The position numbers and the translations under genes were made by a program. The notes beneath the pieces are model-generated. The model searched no databases. It was not told the DNA's origin and saw nothing but the letters and a program-made list of their open reading frames with translations. Shown here in pieces: positions 33,451-42,382 of a DNA stretch of 64,000 nucleotides (within the stretch, counting starts at the first letter, position 1; every line of letters begins with the position of its first letter). Source of the DNA: Geodermatophilus ruber (GTDB lineage: Bacteria > Actinomycetota > Actinomycetes > Mycobacteriales > Geodermatophilaceae); assembly GCF_900114385.1 (NCBI RefSeq), contig NZ_FOSW01000006.1, positions 186,001 to 250,000 of the forward strand, read 5' to 3'.

Positions 33451-34032
33451 TCAGGGCCGGGGCAGGACGGTCAGGACCCGGACGACGTGATCACGGAATT
33501 CCTGCATGTAGTCCTTCAGGAACTGCGCCGTCGTCTCGTCGATGACTTCGCCGTCGTCCTTGAACCGCTCCGGCGAGTACGTGATGTACGCCTCCGGCGA
33601 GGTCATCTGACGGGCGTTGCAGAAGCTGAGCACCGCGCGCAGGGACTGTTGCGCCACGGCCGTGCCGATCGCCCCGACCGAGGCCCCGATGACGCCGGCC
33701 GGGATGTGGTGGAAGGAGTTCTGCCCCCATGGGCGCGATGCCCAGTCGATGGCGTTCTTCAGCGCGCCGGGGATCGAGCGGTTGTACTCGGGAGTCACGA
33801 AGAGCACGGCGTCCGACCGCGAGATGGCCTCCTTGAGCCCTCTCGCCTCCGGCGGGAAATCGGTGTCGTAGTCCTGGCTGTACAGGGGCAGATGGCCGAT
33901 GGGGATCTCGGTGAACTCCAGATCGCTCGGAGCCAGCCGGATCAACGCCTGGGACAGGATCCGGTTGATCGAGGTGGACGACAGGCTTCCGATGAAGTAG
34001 CCGACCTGGTAGCGCCTCGTGGGCTCAGCCAT
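33451..34032 (-). CDS. NADPH-dependent FMN reductase
   Basis: This 193-residue flavodoxin-like oxidoreductase (SsuE/ArsH/chromate-reductase family) has the FMN phosphate loop IGSLSSTSINRIL, the PLYSQDYDTDFP segment, and the flavin-binding FVTPEYNRSIPGALKNAIDWASRP. GVIGASVGAIGTAVAQQSLRAVL completes the fold. It probably reduces FMN or quinone-like compounds with NADPH. ATG 34032 has GGAGGAGACAG upstream. A broken HxlR regulator lies divergent to it, a common partner for such reductases, so it has likely lost its own regulator. Confidence 0.92.
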   Translation of the reverse strand: MAEPTRRYQVGYFIGSLSSTSINRILSQALIRLAPSDLEFTEIPIGHLPLYSQDYDTDFPPEARGLKEAISRSDAVLFVTPEYNRSIPGALKNAIDWASRPWGQNSFHHIPAGVIGASVGAIGTAVAQQSLRAVLSFCNARQMTSPEAYITYSPERFKDDGEVIDETTAQFLKDYMQEFRDHVVRVLTVLPRP

Positions 34033-34216
34033 CTGTCTCCTCCATCGCCGTCGGCTCGGTCCTGTCACGAAGCCTGATCGGCGTGCCAGCAGTCACGGCG
34101 GAAGGGGTGCCCGGCAGCTCAGGTGCCCCCGGCAGTCCGGGGCGCCGACGCCCGTGGCGTGGTGCGCTAGCGCCCCCGAAGGGATGCGAGGAGCGTAGCG
34201 GTCCATCCGCCGGTCA

Positions 34217-34410
34217 GTGCAACATGACCGGCGGCGCCCCGGAGGCCGGACCGCAGAGGTTCACACGACTGCGATCGCAGGTGCCGGGGGTGACCGCACA
34301 GGTCCTCACCGCCTCCCTGCGTGGACTCGAACGCGACGGCATCGTCATCCGTCGGGAGCACCCCGCCGTACCGCCGCACGTCGGGTGCGACATCACCGAA
34401 CTGGGGGCGA
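34217..34410 (+). pseudogene. Relic of an HxlR-family regulator
   Basis: The frame reads RFTRLRSQVPGVTAQVLTASL, then LERDGIVIRREHPAVPPHVG and DITELG. This is the winged-helix core of HxlR regulators. The N-terminal helices with the conserved Cys and the C-terminal dimer helix are missing, and the frame degenerates after ELG. It is divergent to the FMN reductase. The 34033-34216 stretch before it shows no gene. Confidence 0.65.
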
Positions 34411-34558
34411 GCTGCCATCGTCCTCGCGTCGACCGCGTGGCTGCGGATGAGCCAGAGGGTGCCGTGCTCCGCTGCTCCGCTTGCTCCCGCGCCGGTTCGC
34501 CTGCGAACCGCCGGACGGATGCTGCATCATCACAGCCGCGGGACGGCGGGAGGCGGGC

Positions 34559-35542
34559 ATGGCAGCGGAGCCGTTGGACCGGTTCCCGGCGGCGCGGACG
34601 TCGGACTGCGATGAAGCGCAGGCGGCGATGGCCGCGACGTTCCTGCCGCTGCGCCTGCGGATGCTCGAACCGCCGGGCCCCGACGGGGTGGACATGCGGC
34701 TGAACGCGCTCCGGGTCGCGGACGTGACGGTCGCCTACGCCCGGTTCGGTCGCGCCGTGGAGGTCGCCACGGCCGAGGCCGAGAACTACCACGTGGACCT
34801 GCCGATCTCCGGCTCGGCCCGCTTCCGTGCCGGCCGGCTGGAGCGCGTCGAGGGCACGCCCCGCCGCGCGGCGGTGTTCATGCCCGGGGAGTCCGCCGGC
34901 ATCGACTGGAGCGGCGGCTGCGGGCAGTTCTGCCTGATGTTCCCTCGTGCGCAGCTGCAGGGGGAACTGGAGGCCATGCTGGACCGGCCGCTGGTCGAGC
35001 CGCTCGTCTTCGCCGAGACGATGGACGTCGATACCGACGCGGGTCGGTCCTGGCTGGACACGCTGTGGCTGGTCGAGCGCCAAGCGCGCCACGCGCACGG
35101 CCTGCTCGACCATCCCCTGGCTGCGTCCCACGTGGCGCAGGCACTCGCCGCCGGGTTGCTGCTCGCCCAGCCGCACAACTACACCGACGCCCTCGCCGGT
35201 CCGCGCCGCCCGGCCGCCCCGCCGGCGGTGCGCGAGGTGGTCGACCTCATCCACGCCCACCCCGAGCACCCGTGGACCACCGCGAGCCTGGCCCGCCGGG
35301 TGGCCGTGAGCGCGCGGAGCCTGCAGGAGGGGTTCGCGCGGTCCTACGGGGTCCCGCCGAGTGCGTACCTGCGGTCGGTGCGCCTCGACCGTGCGCACGC
35401 CGGACTGCAGGCGGCCGACCCGCACACCACGACGGTCGCGCGCGTCGCCGGCCGGTGGGGCTTCCTGTACCTGAGCCGGTTCGCGGCCGCCTACCGCGAG
35501 AAGTTCGGCGAGAACCCGTCGGCCACCCTGCGCCGGGCGTAG
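34559..35542 (+). CDS. AraC-family transcriptional regulator
   Basis: This 327-residue regulator has an N-terminal AraC_binding_2 (cupin-like) domain (YHVDLPISGSARFRAGRLERVEG, AAVFMPGESAGIDWSGGC) and a C-terminal double HTH: WTTASLARRVAVSARSLQEGFARSYGVPPSAYLRSVRLDRAH and TVARVAGRWGFLYLSRFAAAYREKFGENPSATLRR. The second HTH carries the canonical GF-x2-LSRFAAAYR pattern. ATG 34559 follows GGGAGGCGGGC. The ligand and targets are unknown. The next gene starts 146 bases on. Confidence 0.92.
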   Translation: MAAEPLDRFPAARTSDCDEAQAAMAATFLPLRLRMLEPPGPDGVDMRLNALRVADVTVAYARFGRAVEVATAEAENYHVDLPISGSARFRAGRLERVEGTPRRAAVFMPGESAGIDWSGGCGQFCLMFPRAQLQGELEAMLDRPLVEPLVFAETMDVDTDAGRSWLDTLWLVERQARHAHGLLDHPLAASHVAQALAAGLLLAQPHNYTDALAGPRRPAAPPAVREVVDLIHAHPEHPWTTASLARRVAVSARSLQEGFARSYGVPPSAYLRSVRLDRAHAGLQAADPHTTTVARVAGRWGFLYLSRFAAAYREKFGENPSATLRRA

Positions 35543-35688
35543 GGCGGCAGGTCCGCGCGAATCGCACCAAGCTCTGCGGTTTGCGCGTCGACCTCCCCGG
35601 CCCGCTGCCGTTGCATGGATGCCCTCAGCTCAGAACCGGCTGGAGCATCCCGATCGCGGCCCGTGCCCGGCCTCGGGGAGGCGGGCAC

Positions 35689-36714
35689 GTGGCCGAGGAC
35701 GGTGCGGCGGCGCGAGCGGCCACGGCTATCACCGAGATCGCGGATGAGCCGGCGCCGATCGCCGAGCGCGCCCGGCGGATCCTGCAGGTGCTCGACCCCG
35801 TGTTCAGCTACGACGCCGCCTCCATCGCGCTGCGGGACCCCGAGCGGCAGATCCGGATTCCGCTGGCCTCCGCCGGCGACGCCGCTGCGCTGCACGCCTA
35901 CTGGGCCAGCGGTGGGGCCGACGCCGAACTGGCCCGGCTCGGGCTGAACCGGTTCGGGCCGCCGCTGCTGTCCACGGAGCTGTCCCCGCCCGCCGCCGAG
36001 ACGGTGTACTGGCGCCGCTACCTGGCGCCGGCCGGCTTCCGCGGCGGCATCGACGCCGCCCTGTTCACCGCCGACGGACGGCACGTCGGGCACCTGACCG
36101 TGCTCACCGAGGCCGACGCCCCCACCCTCGCGGACCGGGACCTGACCGGCGCCCTCGCCCCGCTGATCGCGCGGGCGGTCGACCGGCTGCCCGCAATCCG
36201 CCTGTTCGCCGGGATCGTGCCCGACGTGTTCGCCGGGGTGGCGCTCACCCGGGCAGGCAACACCGTGCCCCTGCCGGGGCTCCCCATCGACCCGGTGCTC
36301 GCCGCCGGCTCCCCGGTGGTCGCCGAGGTGGTCGAGCGGCTGGCCGTCGGCGACCTGTACGCGACCTTCCTGCACCCCGCACCCGACGCCGGGGACGGAG
36401 CACTGCTGCGAGTCACCGCGCTCGACTGCAGCAACAAGACCACCGACCATCTGCGCGCCGCCGTCCTGCTCTCCCCGCAGCCGGATGTGCACGGCCTGTC
36501 CCGCCACGACCTGCAGGTCCTCGGCCTGATCGTGGCGGGCTGGGAGGACGACCGGCGCATCGCCGCCGCCCTGGACAGCACCCCCGAGGACGTCGCCGAG
36601 AGCGCCCGGCGGGGCATGCAGCTGCTGGGCACCCCATCGCGGACCGGCCTCGCCGTCCGCGCGCTGCGCGAGGGGCTGTTCCTCCCGCCACGCGCGCCCA
36701 GCGCCGCCGGGTGA
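35689..36714 (+). CDS. GAF-like/LuxR-type regulator with degenerate HTH
   Basis: This 341-residue protein is a paralogue of the genes at 36711 and 37404. The N-terminal ~170 residues are GAF-like (VLDPVFSYDAASIALRDPERQIRIPLA, YLAPAGFRGGIDAALFTADGRHVGHLTVLT). A middle block with LPGLPIDPVLAAGSPVV is shared by the paralogues. The C-terminus, HGLSRHDLQVLGLIVAGWEDDRRIAAAL, begins like a LuxR HTH, but the recognition helix (EDVAESARRGMQLLG) lacks the usual T-V-x2-H pattern and the final Lys. GTG 35689 has GGGGAGGCGGGCAC upstream. DNA binding may be altered or lost. Confidence 0.75.
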   Translation: MAEDGAAARAATAITEIADEPAPIAERARRILQVLDPVFSYDAASIALRDPERQIRIPLASAGDAAALHAYWASGGADAELARLGLNRFGPPLLSTELSPPAAETVYWRRYLAPAGFRGGIDAALFTADGRHVGHLTVLTEADAPTLADRDLTGALAPLIARAVDRLPAIRLFAGIVPDVFAGVALTRAGNTVPLPGLPIDPVLAAGSPVVAEVVERLAVGDLYATFLHPAPDAGDGALLRVTALDCSNKTTDHLRAAVLLSPQPDVHGLSRHDLQVLGLIVAGWEDDRRIAAALDSTPEDVAESARRGMQLLGTPSRTGLAVRALREGLFLPPRAPSAAG

Positions 36715-37320
36715 ACGGCCCCGAACAGGGAGGGGCTCGCCGCTCGGCGGGCTCTGAGTCGCCGCCCGCGAAGAGCGCGAGAAGCGGCGCCCGCCGGCTC
36801 GGAGCCGACCTGACGGGCCCCCTGTCGGTCACCTCCGGGTTCGTGAGAGGAGCCATCGCGGGGCTGGTGCTCCGCGCGGACGGCGGGAGCGAGGAGCTGC
36901 CGGGGCTGGGAGGCCATCCGCTGCTGGGCGTCGGCTCGCCGGCGCTGGCCGCCGCCCGCGCGCAGATCGACGCGGGCCGGGTCTACGCATCCTTCCTGTG
37001 GCCCCTCGGCGGCCGCCGCGCGGCGGGCGGGCACGCGCGCCTCACCGCAATGGGCCGGCCAGAGCAGGCACCGGCCGCGGTGAGCGGGCTGGTGGTGGTG
37101 TCCCCGCCGGGAGACCTGTGGGACCTCACTCCGCGCGAGCTGGAGGTACTGGGGCTGTTGATCGAGGGCCGCACGGCAGACGAGATCGCCCGCGCTCTGC
37201 TCCTCGTCCCACGCACCAGCGCCACGCACCTCCGGCGGATCCTCGGCAAGCTGTCGTCCCCGACCCCCACCCTCGCCGCGCTGCGTGCGGAGCGGGACGG
37301 CCTCTACGTCCCGCCTCGGA
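36711..37320 (+). pseudogene. Truncated LuxR-type paralogue without a stop codon
   Basis: A frame opening at GTG 36711 (GTGA overlap with the previous stop) reads ELPGLGGHPLLGVGSPALAA, then WDLTPRELEVLGLLIEG and TSATHLRRILGKLSSPTPTL, ending at the family's usual C-terminus LYVPPRIG near 37320. The GAF half is missing. The frame then runs on without a stop to 38336, antisense through the convergent LuxR gene. It looks like a 5'-truncated duplicate that lost its terminator codon; its HTH is still intact, so a short DNA-binding product cannot be excluded. Confidence 0.55.
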
Positions 37321-37403
37321 TCGGAACTCCACGCCCGCGGCCGAAGCGGGCCTCGCACCATGACCCGAACGACAGGACGACTACGACAGGGGTACGTCGC
37401 AGG

Positions 37404-38471
37404 TCAGGGGGGCGGCCGGCCCTCCGGGACGCGAGCGGAGCGGCGGACGAACAGGGCCGGTGGCACGAACAGGCCCAGCCGCAGGGCCCGCGCGGCCGCG
37501 GCGGTGCGGGACCGCGCGGCCAGCTTCGCCCGCACGTGGTCCACGTGTCCGTCCACGGTGCGCCTCGTGATGCCCAGCGCCGCCGCGATCCGCTCGTTGG
37601 ACGCCCCGGTGACCAGCAGCCCGAGCACCTGCAACTCCTGCGCGCTGAGCCCGTGCAGCTCCGCGACCGGGCCGGCGAGGACGACCGCGGTGGCCAGGCG
37701 TCGCACGTCCGGCGGGACGGCGAGCGCCGTGATCCGGAGGTGCGTCCCCGCTCCGTCGCCCGCCGCGGCGGCGCCCGTTGCGACGGGGAGCGGAGCGAGG
37801 AACGAGACCAGCGAACCCCCGTCGGCGAGCTGCGCGGTGGCGGCGGAGAGGACGCCGGAACCGGGGGTGAGCAGCCGGTGGCCGGGCAGGCCGGGCAGCG
37901 GCTGGACCGCTCCGGAGGGGGTCAGGACGGTCCCGGCCGTGGCGTGGTCCACCACGCGGGCGACCGCAGCGAGGGACCGCCACGGGTCCACGCCGGTCGC
38001 GATCGGCGTCGCGAGCAACCCGAGCAGGTCCCGGGCGGTATCGGTGATCCGGCCCGCGGCCTCGGTGTTCAGGCCCAGCAGTCCCAGGTAGTGCCCCTCG
38101 GCGGTGAACAACCCTGCGGCGACGCCGTCCCGGAACCCCGCCGGCTCCAGGTACTCCGCCCACCCGACCAGTTCCGACGGCGGGACCAGCAGGTCACCCA
38201 GCCGGACCGCCCGGTGCGACCGGCGCAGGCCGACCAGTTCGAGGTCGGCCAGCAGGGCCGGGCTGTCCAGGTAGTCGCGGACCCGCTCGTCGTAGCCGGA
38301 GCCGAAGAGGGTCGCGTGCGCGTCCTGGTCCGGTGACAGCAGGCTGATCGCGCCCGCGTCGAAGGGCACCACCTGCTGCAGGCGCGACAGCAGCGCCTCG
38401 GCGCGCACGGCAGGGCCACCCGGTTCGGCGGCGAGGCGGGTGAACTCCCGGAGGATCTCGGCTGGGCCCAT
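37404..38471 (-). CDS. GAF-like/LuxR-type transcriptional regulator
   Basis: This 355-residue protein, third of the paralogous set, has an intact HTH: HGLSAQELQVLGLLVTGASNERIAAALGITRRTVDGHVDHVRAKLAARSRTAAAARAL. The N-terminal GAF-like domain includes QQVVPFDAGAISLLSPDQ and YLEPAGFRDGVAAGLFTAEGHYLGLLGLN. The linker block LPGLPGHRLLTPGSGVL is shared with its paralogues. ATG 38471 is preferred; upstream codons are Arg-rich and unlikely. Convergent with its truncated paralogue. Confidence 0.87.
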   Translation of the reverse strand: MGPAEILREFTRLAAEPGGPAVRAEALLSRLQQVVPFDAGAISLLSPDQDAHATLFGSGYDERVRDYLDSPALLADLELVGLRRSHRAVRLGDLLVPPSELVGWAEYLEPAGFRDGVAAGLFTAEGHYLGLLGLNTEAAGRITDTARDLLGLLATPIATGVDPWRSLAAVARVVDHATAGTVLTPSGAVQPLPGLPGHRLLTPGSGVLSAATAQLADGGSLVSFLAPLPVATGAAAAGDGAGTHLRITALAVPPDVRRLATAVVLAGPVAELHGLSAQELQVLGLLVTGASNERIAAALGITRRTVDGHVDHVRAKLAARSRTAAAARALRLGLFVPPALFVRRSARVPEGRPPP

Positions 38472-38851
38472 CGACGTCCTTCGACACCCTGCACTCACGG
38501 CGGTGTCCCGGCGACGCTCGGGACGTCCACCTCCTGGCCACGTCTCAGCGCAGGTGGACCGCGATCGCACGGTGTCGTGCTGGGACGATCATCGCGCACC
38601 GCGAGGTGGGGCGCGACCGACCCGCCGGCCACCCGGTACCGCCCATCAATACCCGTAAAAATGCCTACCGTGTGCGCGTGCCGGCCCCGACGAGGGGTAA
38701 CAGCCGCGCGGGGAGTGCCACCCCGCAACGGCGTGGAGCGGTCAAGCAGCGGCCCCCGTGCACGGAGCAGGCCAGCTGCTCCCCCTCCCCGCTCCCCGCT
38801 GAGAAGAGGCGCGGAGTGGAGAGCCACGGCGCTCCCTGATGCCGGAGCGGA
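38472..38851 (+). other. Intergenic stretch, no gene seen
   Basis: About 380 bases between the LuxR gene and HhH relic D. Frames are short and Arg/Pro-rich. A less GC-rich patch around 38648-38672 (CAATACCCGTAAAAATGCC) may be promoter DNA for the leftward LuxR gene. Confidence 0.35.
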
Positions 38852-39019
38852 TCAGGCGCGGAGACGGGCGCGGAGCGCGGCCTGCTCGGCGGCGCCGAAG
38901 CCGTGCAGCTCCAGCCAGCCCATGTGCTGGTCCAGCAGCATGCCGATCACGAGCGCGAGCGGGTCTCGACCGAGCAACTCGTCGGCGACGTCGTCCTGGG
39001 CGATGCGGAGGGTCGGCAC
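38852..39019 (-). pseudogene. HhH-GPD gene 5'-end relic, copy D
   Basis: GTG 39019 opens a 55-codon frame: VPTLRIAQDDVADELLGRD, PLALVIGMLLDQH, then an unrelated tail MGWLELHGFGAAEQAAL to a stop at 38852. The dyad TGCTGGTCCAGCA (38925-38937) is identical to the intact gene. The start region also shares GCACGATCTC upstream of the GTG with copy B. The frame is open, so a short fusion peptide could be made, but it lacks the HhH motif. Confidence 0.72.
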
Positions 39020-39156
39020 GCCAGAGATCGTGCTGTCCGGGATGGGGGCGTAGCGGCAGCAGCTGCCGGTCGTCACGGTGTTGCGCAGCAGCCGGGCCCC
39101 CGTACGGCCCGAGGACCTGCCGCGGATCTCGCAGTCGCAGTCCTCCGGTCCCGCGG

Positions 39157-39561
39157 TCAGACCGGCGGTTCGAGGCCCCCGCTGGACGACGACCCGCGCG
39201 AACGGCGACCGCCGATGGTCTGTGCGCGACGCCAGGGGGCCACGCCTTCGATCTCGATCTCCAGGGAGAAGCTGAGGAACGTACGAATCAACACGATGAC
39301 GCCCAGGATCGCGACGTTCTCCACGGTGGGCGCCACGGCCACGGTGCGGACGAGGTCGGCGGCGACCAGGATCTCCAGCCCGAGCAGGATCACACCGCTG
39401 AAGGTCTCCCGGAGGAGCTGATACGCCGCCCGCCCGTCGTGGTGCTGCCACCAGGCACGGATGGCGACTGCGACCGACACGCCCAGGCCGCCGAGGAGCA
39501 CCAGCGCACCGATCGCCTCGAACAGCTGCGCCACTCGGTCCATGACATCCAGGAACGTCAT
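39157..39561 (-). CDS. DUF1622 membrane protein
   Basis: This 134-residue protein of the DUF1622 family has about three membrane helices: LFEAIGALVLLGGLGVSVAVAI, FSGVILLGLEILVAADLVRTVAV and VAILGVIVLIRTFLSFSLEIEIEG. The motif ILLGLEILVAAD is typical of the family. The function is unknown. ATG 39561; no clear ribosome-binding site. The C-terminus is a short Ser/Gly-rich tail. It lies between HhH relic D and the phosphatase gene. Confidence 0.85.
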   Translation of the reverse strand: MTFLDVMDRVAQLFEAIGALVLLGGLGVSVAVAIRAWWQHHDGRAAYQLLRETFSGVILLGLEILVAADLVRTVAVAPTVENVAILGVIVLIRTFLSFSLEIEIEGVAPWRRAQTIGGRRSRGSSSSGGLEPPV

Positions 39562-40165
39562 GTCGGCGCACTGTAGGAGGAATGCCGGGCTCCCGACGGT
39601 GCGCGCGACCGGCTGCTCGGTCCTCTCCGCGCTCAGTTCGCCGGGGCGGATGGCGCGACTGCGCCGGTCGTGCGCGTCCCGGGATCGTGCTCTGACACCA
39701 CCGCTGCCCCCTTGCCTGACGACTCCGTGAACGGTCCGTGCGGGAGGTCGTCCGACGGCCGCCGCGGAGAGATTCCGCAGGCCTGGTGGGCACGCGACCA
39801 GCGCGCCTAGACTGCGGTCGCGGTCAGCAGTGGTCGTCCTGGCGGGCACCATGCGTCGCCCGACCTGGCGGCCGGCTGCGCAACGGTGTGGGGCCTTCGT
39901 GGCTGGGCCCGCGGACGTACCCCGGCTCAGCGGTCGAAAACGCGGGCCGCTGGGCCGCCGTCAGGAGGACGAGGCACCCCCGTTCCGGAGCTGTACCGGC
40001 GAACCATGCTTGCAGCCCGGTGGCTTGCATGGCGTTCCAGCCACCGCATCATGCCTCCGCGTTCCCCTCCGGCCTCTAGCCCGGCGGCTGGGGCGCCTGG
40101 CAGGGTTGGCCCCGAGCTGATCTCGTCGAACAGGCGCGAGAACCCTCCAGCACCCGGAGGCCGGG
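39562..40165 (+). other. Large intergenic region, no gene seen
   Basis: About 600 bases between divergent DUF1622 and the phosphatase gene. No frame shows a known domain. The CTAGACT at about 39807-39813 is actinobacterial -10-like. A duplicated GCTTGCA occurs near 40009 and 40022. Otherwise nothing is recognised. Confidence 0.4.
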
Positions 40166-42340
40166 ATGACGCGCCTGCCAGTGCCCTGGCGGCTGATCCT
40201 CGTCGTCGCCGCGGGATACGCCGCCGGGTCGATCACGTCCTTCGTGCTGTTCGAGTCCTCGAGCACGGGCGCGGTGCTGTTCCTGCCGGCCGGGGTCACC
40301 CTCTCCGCGTTGGTGCTCAGCGACCGGCGCCGGTGGCCGTGGATCCTGGCCACCGCCGCGTTCGTCGAGGTGGTCATCGACCGGGCCCAGGGCATCGGCC
40401 CGGTCGCCGCCTGGGCGTTCGCCCTGGCCAACACCGCCGAACCCCTCGTCGGCGCCCTGCTGCTGTGCCGGTTCGCCCCGGACCCCGACCTGAGCCGGCG
40501 CCGTGACCTCGGGGCTTTCCTGCTCTGCGGCGTGCTGGCCGGCCCGCTCGTGGGCGGGCTGATCGGTTCGCTGACCATCCACTGGTCGCAGGGGCCGGCC
40601 GTGCTCGACGGCCTCCTCCCGTTCTGGGCCGGGGACGGGCTCGGCGCGCTGACCGTGGGCGGGGCCGTGCTGACCTGGCGACTGGACCGGGGCCGGCCCG
40701 ACGCCCCCGGCCCGGCCCGGCGCGCGCTGCTCCTCCTGCTGACTGCCGGGGTGACGGTGGCCGTCTTCTGGCCGGTCGTCATCCCGTTGGCGTACCTGAC
40801 GATTCCCTGGCTCTTCTGGCTGGCCGTCCGGTACGGGGTCGCGGTCGTCACCGAGGCCGGTCTGGTGGTCGCGGTCACCGCCAACGTCATGACCGTGGTC
40901 GGGCGCGGACCGTGGGCGACGCTCAGCGACTCGCCGCGGAGGGAGGCCGCCGTCCTGCAGCTGTTCATCGCCGTGGCCGTCCTGAGCGCCTGGCTGCTGG
41001 CCGTCGAGATCGCCGAGCGGGAACGCGCCCGGTCGGTGTCCCGGCGGGAGGCCGCGGCGCGGCGCCGGGTGGAGGCCCTGCAGGAGGTGACCGCCGGGCT
41101 GGCGACCGCGGCGACCACCGACGCCATTGCCGAGGTGCTCGTCCGCTCCGGAATCGGCCTGCTGGCCGATTCGGGGGCCGTCGGGGTGATCGACCGGGAG
41201 CGCGCCCGGCTGCGGGTCTGGACCACGGCCGGGGACGGCGCGGCGGACCTGCCGCTGGACGATCCCTCACCCCTGGCGACCGCCCCCCGGCGCGGGGCGG
41301 CCGTCAGGGCGCGGTCGCCGGCCGCGCTGGCAGTGCCGGCCCGGGCCGCCGGCACCACGTTCGGGGCACTGGAGTTCCGGTTCACCGACGAGCACGCGAT
41401 CGACGACGACGTCGCCGCGATGGCGCGGACGCTCGCCGAGCTCATGGCGCCGGCGCTGCACCGGGCGCGGCTGTACGAGGAGGAACGGGAGGCCGCCCAC
41501 CAGCTGCAGCAGTCCTTCCTGCCCGTCGTGCCCGACCAGCTGCCCGGGGCGGAGTTCGCCGGCTGCTACCGCCCGGCCGACCAGCACCACGACATCGGCG
41601 GCGACTGGTACGACGCCTTCCCGCTGCCCGGCGGCCGCATCGGGTTCGCCGTCGGCGACGTCGTCGGCCACGACCTGCGCGCCGCCGCCGCGATGGGCCA
41701 GCTCCACTCGGCACTGAGCGCACTGGCCGCCGCGCCGCACGACGGCCCGGCCGGGGTCCTCGACGCGCTGGACCGGGCCTCGGCGAGCATCGCCGGCGCG
41801 GAACTCACCACCATCGGCTACGGCGAGTACGACCCGGCCACCTGCCGACTGCACTACGCCTGCGCAGGCCACCCACCCCCGCTGCTGGTCACCGACCACC
41901 ACGCCCAGTTCCTCACCGGCGGGCGGTCCCGTCCGCTGGCCGCCGCAGCCGGCCCGCGCTCGGAGGCCACCGTCGACGTCCCGCCCGGTTCGATGCTGCT
42001 CTGGTACTCCGACGGCCTCGTCGAACGGCGCGACGCCGATCTCGACACCGGCCTGGGCCACTTGACGTCGATCGCCTCCCGCCTCGACGGCGCCCACCCA
42101 CGGACCTGGTGCGACGCCCTGATGCGCGAGCTGACCGGCGGCCAGCGGCTGCACGACGACGTGGTGCTCATCTGTCTGCGGCTGCAGCCGTCCGCGCCTG
42201 ACGCCGCCGGCCCGCAGGCCGTGTCGCTGGAGGCCGGCAGGGTGCCGTCCCTTCTGCGTGGACCACCCGACCTGGCCCGCCCGCAGCAGCCGGCGCCGAA
42301 CCCCCGCCAGTCAGTACCGGGCCACCACGATCAGCAGTGA
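40166..42340 (+). CDS. MASE1-GAF-SpoIIE-type serine phosphatase
   Basis: This 724-residue signalling protein has a MASE1-like membrane domain over residues ~1-290 (about eight helices, starting LILVVAAGYAAGSITSFVLF), then a short coiled coil (EIAERERARSVSRREAAARRRVEAL), a GAF domain (~310-430) and a C-terminal SpoIIE/PP2C phosphatase (GCYRPADQHHDIGGDWYDAFPL, GDVVGHDLRAAAAMGQL, CAGHPPPLL, LLWYSDGLVERR). Metal Asp residues in GGDWYD, GDVVGHD and YSDGL are present. It probably dephosphorylates an anti-sigma-factor antagonist. No STAS partner is adjacent; the nearest in the window is at 61.0 kb. Confidence 0.9.
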   Translation: MTRLPVPWRLILVVAAGYAAGSITSFVLFESSSTGAVLFLPAGVTLSALVLSDRRRWPWILATAAFVEVVIDRAQGIGPVAAWAFALANTAEPLVGALLLCRFAPDPDLSRRRDLGAFLLCGVLAGPLVGGLIGSLTIHWSQGPAVLDGLLPFWAGDGLGALTVGGAVLTWRLDRGRPDAPGPARRALLLLLTAGVTVAVFWPVVIPLAYLTIPWLFWLAVRYGVAVVTEAGLVVAVTANVMTVVGRGPWATLSDSPRREAAVLQLFIAVAVLSAWLLAVEIAERERARSVSRREAAARRRVEALQEVTAGLATAATTDAIAEVLVRSGIGLLADSGAVGVIDRERARLRVWTTAGDGAADLPLDDPSPLATAPRRGAAVRARSPAALAVPARAAGTTFGALEFRFTDEHAIDDDVAAMARTLAELMAPALHRARLYEEEREAAHQLQQSFLPVVPDQLPGAEFAGCYRPADQHHDIGGDWYDAFPLPGGRIGFAVGDVVGHDLRAAAAMGQLHSALSALAAAPHDGPAGVLDALDRASASIAGAELTTIGYGEYDPATCRLHYACAGHPPPLLVTDHHAQFLTGGRSRPLAAAAGPRSEATVDVPPGSMLLWYSDGLVERRDADLDTGLGHLTSIASRLDGAHPRTWCDALMRELTGGQRLHDDVVLICLRLQPSAPDAAGPQAVSLEAGRVPSLLRGPPDLARPQQPAPNPRQSVPGHHDQQ

Positions 42341-42382
42341 GCCGACCCGGTTCCCGCGCCGGCCGTGCTCACGTCGCTGCTG

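Noticed and set aside
37381-38163. Alternative minus-strand frame overlapping the LuxR regulator
   Set aside because: It is the neighbouring frame of the real LuxR gene and has only low-complexity Arg/Gly/Ala sequence.
39738-40120. Small open frames between DUF1622 and the phosphatase gene
   Set aside because: Short, Arg/Pro/Ser-rich, overlapping in several frames, with no domain or good start site.
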